Source of the DNA: Denitrovibrio sp.
GTDB taxonomy: Bacteria > Chrysiogenota > Deferribacteres > Deferribacterales > Geovibrionaceae
Reading direction: 5' to 3'
NCBI GenBank assembly: GCA_002869145.1
Contig: PKTM01000014.1
Coordinates: 1-36,848, forward strand
DNA: 36,848 nt
Part shown: positions 25,015-32,363 of the stretch, in pieces
Numbering within the stretch: position 1 is the stretch's first letter
Layout of the letters: every line of letters starts with the position of its first letter
Program-made: the position numbers and the translations under genes
Notes under the pieces: model-generated
Database searches by the model: none
Seen by the model: only the letters and a program-made list of their open reading frames with translations
Told to the model about the DNA's origin: nothing

Positions 25015-25470
25015 ATGAAAAGAGAAAAACAGACATACGGTATAGAAGCTGACAATGCACTAAGGAGCTGGATTGAGCTCTCCAGAGCGTTCCTTTTTAT
25101 AAGAGCGGCAGAAAACAATTTCGTAGAATCAAAAGGACTTACTATTCATCAGTTCGGAGTACTTGAAGCTCTTTACCATATTGGTAATCTTAATGTTGGC
25201 GAGCTTACCCGACTTATTTTAAGCACTCCCGGCAACATGACAGTGGTTGTAAAAAACCTCATAGCAAAAGATCTGGTGATATCCAGAAAGGATAAGAAAG
25301 ACAAAAGAAAAACTATTCTGTCCATATCGGATGAGGGGAAAAAACTTATATCTGAGATATTTCCCGAACATGCAGAAAAGCTTTCTGATGCATTTTCGGT
25401 GATAACGCATGATGAACACAAAATGCTTCAATCTATCTCTAAAAAACTTTCAAAGCATAAAAGGAGTTAA
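25015..25470 (+). CDS. MarR-family transcriptional regulator
   Basis: A 151-residue winged-helix regulator. The HTH is LNVGELTRLILSTPGNMTVVVKNL at about 60-85 and the wing is DLVISRKDKKDKRKTILSIS at 90-110, both in normal MarR positions. The helical dimerisation ends are present. GGAGG precedes the ATG at a spacing of five. It is four bases ahead of the pirin gene, so the two are cotranscribed. It probably represses its own operon by binding the palindrome upstream and releases on a phenolic or oxidative signal, as known for MarR/pirin pairs; the ligand here is unknown. Confidence 0.9.
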   Translation: MKREKQTYGIEADNALRSWIELSRAFLFIRAAENNFVESKGLTIHQFGVLEALYHIGNLNVGELTRLILSTPGNMTVVVKNLIAKDLVISRKDKKDKRKTILSISDEGKKLISEIFPEHAEKLSDAFSVITHDEHKMLQSISKKLSKHKRS

Positions 25471-25474
25471 ACTA

Positions 25475-26185
25475 ATGAATATTAAAATACATAAAGCAAA
25501 AGAAAGAGGAACCGGAGACCATGGCTGGTTAAAATCAAATTTCAGTTTCAGCTTTGCTGATTATCATGACAAAAACAGGATGGGCTTTGGACTGCTCAGA
25601 GTTCTGAACGACGACACCGTTGCTCCCGGGAGCGGTTTCCCCATGCACCCTCACTCGGATATGGAGATAGTATCTATTGTCACAGAAGGGGAGCTGCAGC
25701 ACAAAGACAGTCTCGGAAACGGCTCTGTTATAAGACCGGGTGAGGTTCAGCGGATGAGTGCAGGCAGCGGCATAACCCATTCAGAATGGAACCCTTCCAA
25801 AACAGATGAACTTAAGTTCTTTCAGATCTGGATACACACCGGAGACAATGGTGTGAAGCCTGAGTATGAGCAGAAAAGTTTCGATTTTGAAGGGCGTAAA
25901 GGTGAGCTTATCGCAATTGTATCTGGAGACTCTTCTGACGGCGGCCTGACATTTCATCAGGATGCATGGATCTACAGAGGCATACTTAATAAAGGACAGA
26001 ATTTCAGATACGAGCTGTCAAACAGTTCAAACGGAGTTATGATCTTTGTAATCAAAGGAAACCTTGTTGTTGAGGGGCACACCCTAGCATCAAGAGATGA
26101 AATAACAGCAACAGACACCGATTCAATAAACATATACTCAGAGACTGAGACTGATTTGCTGCTATTTGAAGTGCCTCAGAGGTAA
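25475..26185 (+). CDS. Pirin-family bicupin (YhhW-like)
   Basis: A 236-residue pirin-like protein. The ATG at 25475 follows AAGGAG; an in-frame start at 25409 inside marR is not needed. The N-terminal cupin has the metal ligands His-x-His in FPMHPHSDMEIVS and His-x-Glu in GITHSEWNPS. GDNGVKPEYEQKSF and the weaker C-terminal cupin follow. Length matches E. coli YhhW, which has quercetin 2,3-dioxygenase activity in vitro; the true substrate of such proteins is generally unknown. Confidence 0.92.
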   Translation: MNIKIHKAKERGTGDHGWLKSNFSFSFADYHDKNRMGFGLLRVLNDDTVAPGSGFPMHPHSDMEIVSIVTEGELQHKDSLGNGSVIRPGEVQRMSAGSGITHSEWNPSKTDELKFFQIWIHTGDNGVKPEYEQKSFDFEGRKGELIAIVSGDSSDGGLTFHQDAWIYRGILNKGQNFRYELSNSSNGVMIFVIKGNLVVEGHTLASRDEITATDTDSINIYSETETDLLLFEVPQR

Positions 26186-26208
26186 AGTTTAACTGGATTT
26201 TGCTCTTC

Positions 26209-26562
26209 TTAGAGTCCGGCCAGGCTGTTTATCTCTTTGAAGAGCAAATCTGCTGTAATTGGTTTATAGATAATGGGTATATCGTCGCTGCCTTCGAACC
26301 CTTCTGCAAAACCTGATACAATTATAACCTTCTGATCAGGGTTTATAAGTTTTATCTGTTTTACCATCTCTTCGCCGCCCATCACAGGCATGCTTACGTC
26401 TGTCACCACAATATCAGGGCGTACATCTATGTATATATCGAGCCCCTCTTTGCCGTTAGCAGCTTCAAAAACCTCCGAATATCTCACAGAGAGCTGATTA
26501 ATCATTACCAATCTGGTAATGGCATCATCATCTACAAATAAAACCTTTAGTTCTTTAATCAT
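26209..26562 (-). CDS. Stand-alone REC response regulator
   Basis: A 117-residue single receiver domain. The acidic residues DDD in VLFVDDDAITR, the phosphoacceptor Asp in IVVTDVSMPVMGGEEM and the Lys in IIYKPITADLL are all kept. I start at the ATG at 26562; a GTG two codons upstream is possible. It directly follows the NtrC-like gene and is the last gene of the operon. As the NtrC-like protein has no phosphoacceptor, this intact REC may be the working output or a phosphate sink of the kinase (inference). Confidence 0.88.
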   Translation of the reverse strand: MIKELKVLFVDDDAITRLVMINQLSVRYSEVFEAANGKEGLDIYIDVRPDIVVTDVSMPVMGGEEMVKQIKLINPDQKVIIVSGFAEGFEGSDDIPIIYKPITADLLFKEINSLAGL

Positions 26563-26568
26563 AAACAC

Positions 26569-27954
26569 CTAGCTGTGAAGCCTTTTATTAAGAGCCTGAC
26601 GGGATATCCCAAGCAAAGTCGCTGCTTTGCTCTGGTTGCCGTTTGTTTTGTTAAGCGCCGTATCTATAAGTAGCATCTCCATCTCTTTTAATGAAGGAAA
26701 ATCTCCGTCATAGCTAAACTTCCGTGAATTATCCGCAGATTTGCTATTTCTTGCTTTAATGTTATGCCCCTGAAGAAACTTTTTCAGCTCGCTCAAAGCG
26801 GGTTTCTTGTTTTTGAAAACTGCCTGATAATCAGCCACCAGAGCTTCGAGTTCCCTTACATTCCCGGGGAAGCTATGTGTCTTTATTATCGAAATAAACT
26901 AATCTGGAACATTTATGGATTCTTTATTGTCGCCATTCATAAATTTCTCGTAAAAATGATAAAAGAGAAGCTCTATGTCTTCCTTTCTCTCCCGCAGCGG
27001 CAGAATGTTCACACTGTGCACCTTCAGCCTGTAGTAGAGGTCTCTGCGGAATAAACCCTCTTTCACCTTTTTCTCCAGATCAGCATTAGTGGCAGCAATT
27101 ATCCTTGCCGTAGTTTTATACAGCTTATCCGAGCCTATGGGCAAAAACTCCATGTTCTGCAAAACACGAAGGAGTTTTATCTGGGATGCCTCAGCCATAT
27201 CTCCTATCTCGTCCAGAAATATTGTCCCGCCGGCAGCTGTGGCCAAAAGTCCTTTACGCTCTTTATCTGCTCCGGTAAAAGCACCTTTTACATGGCCGAA
27301 AAGCGTATCATTAAACATGTTTTCCTCAAGAGCAGAAACATTTACAGTAACAAACTCGCCTTTCCTTCCGCTGCTTTTGTGTAGTGCTTCAGCGAAAAGC
27401 TCTTTCCCTGTGCCAGTCTCACCTGTAATCAGCACAGAAGAGTTACCTTCCGAGATGGCTTCCAAATATCCGAACAGGCTCATCATCTCGCTGTTTCGGG
27501 TTATAATGTGCTTGAAATTAGCATTTTGCTGTGAGCTGGATTTTGTAAGGCATGCCTTTACAACATCAAGCTCAGCCTTTACGCCATATACTTCAAGACC
27601 TTTCATGATGGCTGTCTGAAACCTTGACCTGTCTATAGGCTTTACCAGATAGTCGAGAGCTCCTTTTTTGATGCACCTTACAGCAGTCTCCACATCTTCT
27701 GTTCCGGAAACTATAAAGATAGAGGTGTTCATCTTTTCGCTGCTCACCGTCTGCAGGATATCTTCACCCTCTATCCCTGGCATTCTCAGATACAGAAAAA
27801 GTACTGCGGGGTTAAGATCTGGAAGGTCTTCCATAAATTTAAGAGGGTCATTGTAGAGAGCGTAGTTCTTAAAGCCTTCTCTTCTCATAAGTATTTCGTA
27901 GGATGAGGTTATCTCAAGCTCGTCATCTACAATAACTATTAGATCATTCTTCAT
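26569..27954 (-). pseudogene. NtrC-like regulator (REC-AAA+-FIS), interrupted by in-frame TAG and lacking the REC phosphoacceptor
   Basis: An enhancer-binding regulator of 461 codons. The REC domain (1-120) has Asp10 and Asp11 and Lys105, but the usual phosphoacceptor is Tyr55 in FLYLRMPG (codon TAT at 27790-27792, one base from GAT). The AAA+ domain has Walker A GETGTGKE at 178-185, GAFTGAD at 224-230 and FLDEIGDM. Codon 352 (26899-26901) is TAG, between KESINVPD and FISIIKTHSFPGNVRELEA. The latter is the normal end of the AAA+ domain, and the FIS-type HTH (NQSKAATLLGISRQALNKRL) follows in frame. The truncated product would keep ATPase core but no DNA-binding domain. It overlaps the kinase stop by 11 bases. 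Confidence 0.88.
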
Positions 27955-29812
27955 TTTCAGTATGCTCCGGAAGCTCTATACGAACCACTGTCCCTTTCCC
28001 AACCTCAGATTTGACGTCCAGTGAACCGCCATGTTCCTGAATAATAGTATAAGCGATGGAAAGACCAAGACCTGTCCCGCCATTTGACTGTTTTGTAGTG
28101 TAAAAAGGCTCTGTTATTCTTGAAAGTGACTCATTCGATATCCCCACACCTTCGTCTTTTATCTCAAAAATAACTTTGCCGTCTCTGGCAAAACAAGACA
28201 CCTCAACAAGAGATATGCTGCTTGGCACTGCCTCTAACGAGTTCATAAGAACGTTTATAAGTACCTGCTCAATCTTCTGATCATTTCCATATATGTAAGG
28301 CAGTGGTTATGAAATATTCATGACAAAATTTTCAGTGGCTTTAGACATCTGGTGTTCAAGTATTCTGACAGCGGTGTTTAGCACATCTGCTGGAGCTATC
28401 TTCTCGAACTGTCCGCCACGTTCTGTTTTTGCAAATCCTTTCAGGTCAAATACTATATTTTTGATTCGTTCAGACCCATTAACAATACCGCTGATAAGGT
28501 TATGAACATCATCACTGAACTCGTCCACTGACATGCCACCTATTTCAGTTACTTTGCAACATTTTTTAACATGGTCAAACATGTCCTGCCAGAATTCCAT
28601 CAGCAGGGAACTGTTGAACATTATGAAATTGTTAGGGTTATTTATCTCATGTGCCACACCAGAGACAAGTGTACCAAGGGATGTCATCTTATTTGCATGT
28701 ATAAGCTTCTGCTGAAGCTCTTTTTCCATCTTCGAGATACGAACTTGGTCTGTTACGTCATACACATCTATCAGATAATAATCAACACCTTCAAACTCGA
28801 CCTTTTTTCCTCTGTAGTTAGTAAAAAACTCTTTACCTTCCTTATCTATCTGTTTAAGCAGATCAACCCTAAACGAGCCTTCATCATCCATAGACTCCCT
28901 AATGAGCTCAACCGCGTCTTCCCCTATGATACTCTCAAGTGGGGCATCCGGTGTTGTTTCTTCCAGTTTGTAAAGGCTGTTGAAAGCTTCATTAATCTCA
29001 AAAACAAGCATATCAGGCGCTGTAACCAGCATTGCAGGAATCATCTTTTTCCGGAAAATCTTCGTAAATCGCTTCTCCGCTTCAAAGAGTGCGGATTTCA
29101 TGGAATACATCTCAGTAAGATCAGTGATGGTCAGGATAATGCTCCCCCCTTCACCCTCCATGTCACTTGTAGAGATAAGTAAATGCTTCTTCTCGTCATT
29201 AGTGTATATAGAGAACAGCTTTTTTGTGTTTTCAGCATAAAGACTGTTCACCGTCTCCACTGTCAGGTATCCGTCAAATATTTCGTCTATAGTTTTACCT
29301 GAAGTAAACGGCACACCCACTATTTCTTCGAAACGTGAGTTGACATTGGTAATGGTTCCGTCCCTTTTTACAACTACCAAAGCATCAGTAATACTGTTCA
29401 TTATATTATTCAGTACATTTTTCTGACTGACAATTTTCTCCTCCAGCTCAATCCTGGAGAAGCAGGTTTTCAATGCAGCTGTGAGTGATCCGTCAGTGTA
29501 CGGTTTAATCACATACCCATAAGGTTCTGTAGGCATGGATCTTTCGATCATATGCTGATCGGAATAACTGGTGAGGTATAAAACTGGTATGCTGTAGCTC
29601 TCCCTTATCTTAAGTGCAAGATCAATCCCATCCATATCAGATTTCAGGTTGATATCCATAAGTATAAGGTCAGGCGTATCCTGTTCAACACACTCAAGAG
29701 CTTCATCCGGATTTGTCACAGTCCCCGTAACTGCGTACCCCATCTTTGCCAGCTTAGTGGCTATGTCCAGTCCGATGATAATCTCATCTTCCACAATCAA
29801 TATCTTTTTCAT
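27944..29812 (-). pseudogene. Hybrid REC-PAS-PAS-HisKA-HATPase histidine kinase, interrupted by in-frame TAA
   Basis: A soluble kinase of 622 codons with no membrane helix. An N-terminal REC has EDE at 8-10, Asp53 (LILMDINLKSDMDG) and Lys in VIKPY. Two PAS domains lie at about 130-240 and 245-360. HisKA has His388 in VSGVAHEINNPNNF. Codon 502 (28307-28309) is TAA, between FVMNIS and PLPYIYGNDQKIEQVLIN. These join into a normal linker, and the HATPase_c continues in frame with NVLMNSLEA, DEGVGISNESL and GGTGLGLSIAY. The stop falls exactly between the phosphorylatable domain and the ATP-binding domain, so a truncated product could receive but not make phosphate. An ATG at 28246 inside the HATPase could be an internal start. 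GAGGT precedes the ATG at 29812. Confidence 0.88.
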
Positions 29813-29865
29813 TTTTGTATATACCTCAATGCTTAATTTTATACTATTTTAGTTGCCTGTCAACT

Positions 29866-29882
29866 TTGATTTACAAAATCAA
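29866..29882. promoter_or_regulatory. Palindrome upstream of the hybrid kinase gene
   Basis: TTGATTT and AAATCAA flank a three-base spacer (17 bp, perfect arms). On the minus strand TTGACA follows at 29864-29859, ahead of TATAAA at 29843-29838 with a short 15-base spacing. An operator next to the kinase promoter is likely; the FNR consensus (TTGAT-N4-ATCAA) does not fit the spacing. Confidence 0.4.
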
Positions 29883-29965
29883 TTTTATTCTTTTTAGCCA
29901 GCACTTTACATACAGATACAGATAGACATGTCAATCAATATTTACAACTCTCACATACAGCAACA

Positions 29966-29983
29966 TTGTTAAACTATTAACAA
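29966..29983. promoter_or_regulatory. Palindrome upstream of the chemotaxis sigma-54 promoter
   Basis: TTGTTAA and TTAACAA flank the spacer ACTA (18 bp, perfect arms). Its centre is about 51 bases before the predicted start of the chemotaxis mRNA. It could bind an activator unusually close to the promoter, or a repressor. It differs from the TGGTAA-N6-TTACCA sites of ald. Confidence 0.4.
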
Positions 29984-29999
29984 ATAACGAATATAGAGA

Positions 30000-30015
30000 T
30001 GGCACATGTATTGCT
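30000..30015 (+). promoter_or_regulatory. Sigma-54 promoter of the chemotaxis operon
   Basis: TGGCAC-ATGTA-TTGCT has the invariant GG and GC ten bases apart. It shares ATGGCACA-N4-TTGCTTTTAT with the ald promoter. With GC at -13/-12, transcription would start near 30026, one base before the ATG at 30027. Confidence 0.82.
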
Positions 30016-30026
30016 TTTATTTGCAT

Positions 30027-30440
30027 ATGGAAAAGAAAAAAATTCTACTAATTGACGATGAAGACAATTTCAGGAGCGGAGTTAAGATAGCACTGAAAAA
30101 ACAAGGCTATCTTGTCACAGATGCTGCGGATGGGTACGAAGGGATGAGACACATTATAAGAAGCAGTGTCACAGAGGAGAAATTCGACCTCATAGTTTTA
30201 GACATTATGATGCCGAAAGTTTCTGGTGCTGACATCCTTGAGTATATGATCCACAAAAAGATCAACACTCCTGTCCTGGTTATTACAGGCTTTATGAACT
30301 ACGACATAAAATGCTTCTGCTCCCGCCTTAAGAAGGTGGATATACTGCAAAAGCCTTTTCAGTCATCAGAATTTTTTGAAAAAATCAAATCCATGCTGCA
30401 TGACGATGACAAAGGGGGTCATAATGAAGCTACTGGATAA
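30027..30440 (+). CDS. Stand-alone REC response regulator heading the chemotaxis operon
   Basis: A 137-residue receiver domain. IDDED near residue 9, the phosphoacceptor Asp in [13 protein letters not shown] and Lys in [12 protein letters not shown] are kept. The start at 30027 gives [13 protein letters not shown], the right N-terminus; an in-frame ATG at 30006 lies inside the sigma-54 promoter and is excluded. No Shine-Dalgarno precedes it, consistent with the near-leaderless mRNA predicted. The gene overlaps the following MCP by 17 bases. It is not CheY-like in its C-terminal surface and its partner is not known. Confidence 0.88.
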   Translation: MEKKKILLIDDEDNFRSGVKIALKKQGYLVTDAADGYEGMRHIIRSSVTEEKFDLIVLDIMMPKVSGADILEYMIHKKINTPVLVITGFMNYDIKCFCSRLKKVDILQKPFQSSEFFEKIKSMLHDDDKGGHNEATG

Positions 30441-31632
30441 AAGCAAACTTGCAATGATATTTATATCTTTACTTCTCCTCATAGCTGCACTCTTTATCAA
30501 CAGTGCACCTTTGAGAATAGGCTCGGGCTTAATATTTGCAGGATTTCTTCTTGTCTCTGTTTTTATGTCTCTCAAAAACATAACAGCTAACAGCATAAAT
30601 AATGAAATATCCATTCAAAAACAATTTGTCGATAAGATACGTGCATCCATAGCACCAGTCGCTGAGATTTTAAAAGAACGTGCTGATCTTATGCAGGTTC
30701 TGGAAAATCAGCTTCTTCAGGTGAATACAGACAGCGAAAAAGCTCACAACAACATCTCTGATAAATTCTCTTTCATCATTTCCAAAGCGGAAGACCAGTC
30801 AGGCAGCGCATCTAAAGCCGTTGAAGCTTTCACGGGCTCCGGCGGTGAAGGCAGCGGCAGCTTCATAGAAAAAAGCAAGGCTACTCTGCATAACGTTATT
30901 CAGGAGATGGGGAACATCGGTGCATACATAGAAGACATGAACAAACAGCTTGAAATAGTTATAAACGATGTAAGTACAATTAAAGAGACTGTGGTAAATG
31001 TTGAATATATAGCTGACCAGACAAATCTTCTTGCTCTAAACGCTGCCATTGAGGCGGCAAGAGCCGGAGAGGCGGGCAGAGGTTTTGCTGTGGTGGCTGA
31101 CGAGGTTCGAAAGCTGGCAGAAAAATCTAACGAGTTCTCATCTGAGATTAAAAAAATAGTGGATCAGGTATCAGGCAATATAAGCAAAATTCACTCAAAA
31201 GCAGTAGAAGACGTTAGCAAAGTGAAGACGATAACTGATTCATCAGGAAAACAGATAAATACAACTCTGGAGGATCTGAACAACTCAATCATGCAGTCTA
31301 ACGATATAGTGCAGGAGATACAGTCTTCTTCATCCGATCTGGCTGACGAGATAAACCATATGGTGATCTCTATGCAGTATCAGGATATTAACCGTCAGCG
31401 TATAGAACACGTTATTGAACCGCTTCAGATGATGTGCACCGATCTTTCAGAGGTTTCAGAAGCACTCAAGCTCTACACAGGAGACAGTTTGAATTTAGAT
31501 AAAGCTGCCCTGACAGAGCATCTTCAAAACATATACACAATGGAATCAGAGCGTGAAGTATTCACTTCAGGGTCTTCGGCATCCAGCTCTAATGCGGAGC
31601 CAGAAGACGATGACAACGTTGAGCTTTTTTAG
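30424..31632 (+). CDS. Methyl-accepting chemotaxis-like signalling protein with two N-terminal helices
   Basis: A 402-residue receptor-like protein. Two adjacent membrane helices (about 8-24 and 30-50) anchor it with hardly any periplasmic loop and no HAMP. A helical linker leads to the MCP signalling hairpin: [41 protein letters not shown] in pieces around residues 195-235, of which the E-A-A-R-A-G-E tip is diagnostic. The acidic tail ends DDDNVELF. The ATG at 30424 has GGGGGT upstream. It probably senses an intracellular or membrane state and feeds the downstream CheA. The short signalling domain resembles the class found in non-motility or alternative chemosensory arrays. Confidence 0.85.
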   Translation: MKLLDKSKLAMIFISLLLLIAALFINSAPLRIGSGLIFAGFLLVSVFMSLKNITANSINNEISIQKQFVDKIRASIAPVAEILKERADLMQVLENQLLQVNTDSEKAHNNISDKFSFIISKAEDQSGSASKAVEAFTGSGGEGSGSFIEKSKATLHNVIQEMGNIGAYIEDMNKQLEIVINDVSTIKETVVNVEYIADQTNLLALNAAIEAARAGEAGRGFAVVADEVRKLAEKSNEFSSEIKKIVDQVSGNISKIHSKAVEDVSKVKTITDSSGKQINTTLEDLNNSIMQSNDIVQEIQSSSSDLADEINHMVISMQYQDINRQRIEHVIEPLQMMCTDLSEVSEALKLYTGDSLNLDKAALTEHLQNIYTMESEREVFTSGSSASSSNAEPEDDDNVELF

Positions 31633-31641
31633 GAGGCTATT

Positions 31642-31989
31642 ATGCTTGATATGAAACTTGAAAAAACAGATGAAAGCACTGCCCGACTTAATGTTGGCGG
31701 TGACCTTACGGTGGTGAATATCTCCAGCCTGTACGGCAAGATATGCGATCTGTACAAAGAGGTGGATGAACTTTCTGTAAACATTCAAGACGATACCAGC
31801 ATTGACCTTACTTTCATTCAGCTCATGTGCGCTTCACACAGAGCCTTCTCACAGGCAGATAAGAAGTTTTATGTTTCTGGAAACAAGGGGTGCCTCTTCT
31901 CTAAAACGGATGAGGTAGGCTACACAAGACACAAAGGGTGCGAATTTGATAAGCACTGTACATGTGCGCTTGTAAAAAAGGAGGTTTGA
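31642..31989 (+). CDS. STAS-like domain protein with C-terminal cysteine cluster
   Basis: A 115-residue protein. Residues 1-75 resemble a STAS domain, with LNVGGDLTVVNISSLYGKI and the loop DDTSIDLTFIQLM, in which Ser53 occupies the site phosphorylated in SpoIIAA-like antagonists. After residue 80 come four cysteines, Cys84, Cys100, Cys106 and Cys108 (KGCEFDKHCTCAL), plus His97 and His105, which look like a metal or cluster site. STAS genes next to cheY-cheA are known, but a role is not established. It starts nine bases after the MCP stop with AGGAGG upstream. Confidence 0.75.
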   Translation: MLDMKLEKTDESTARLNVGGDLTVVNISSLYGKICDLYKEVDELSVNIQDDTSIDLTFIQLMCASHRAFSQADKKFYVSGNKGCLFSKTDEVGYTRHKGCEFDKHCTCALVKKEV

Positions 31990-31992
31990 TAA

Positions 31993-32358
31993 ATGGCGAA
32001 AACAATACTCACTGTAGACGATTCAGCAAGTATCAGACAGATGGTCAAGTTTACTCTGTCAAAAGAAGGGTACAACATAATAGAAGCCTGCGACGGCAAG
32101 GACGCTTTGTCTAAGGTCGGCAGTGCATCTATAGACATGGTGGTCACTGACCTTAACATGCCGAACATGGACGGAATAACACTAATTAGGGAGCTGCGCA
32201 AACTGCCTAAATTTAAATTTATTCCTATTATTATGCTGACAACAGAATCACAGGATTCCAAAAAAGCAGAAGGTAAATCAGCAGGAGCAACCGGCTGGAT
32301 AGTAAAACCTTTTAAACCGGAACAATTAATAACAGTTACTAAAAAAGTACTGAGGTAA
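31993..32358 (+). CDS. cheY: CheY chemotaxis response regulator
   Basis: A 121-residue single receiver with the CheY pattern. DDSASIRQ with Asp9/Asp10, phosphoacceptor Asp in MVVTDLNMPNMDG, Thr in IIMLTTESQ, and Lys in WIVKPFKPEQL are all present. GKSAGATGWIVKPF is typical of CheY rather than of DNA-binding regulators. It lies three bases after the STAS gene and five before cheA. Phosphorylated CheY would carry the CheA signal to a flagellar switch or other effector. Confidence 0.93.
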   Translation: MAKTILTVDDSASIRQMVKFTLSKEGYNIIEACDGKDALSKVGSASIDMVVTDLNMPNMDGITLIRELRKLPKFKFIPIIMLTTESQDSKKAEGKSAGATGWIVKPFKPEQLITVTKKVLR

Positions 32359-32363
32359 TTATT

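Noticed and set aside
28571-29182. Plus-strand 203-residue open frame opposite the hybrid kinase
   Set aside because: No ribosome site or recognisable domain; it is antisense to well-conserved PAS and HisKA coding sequence.
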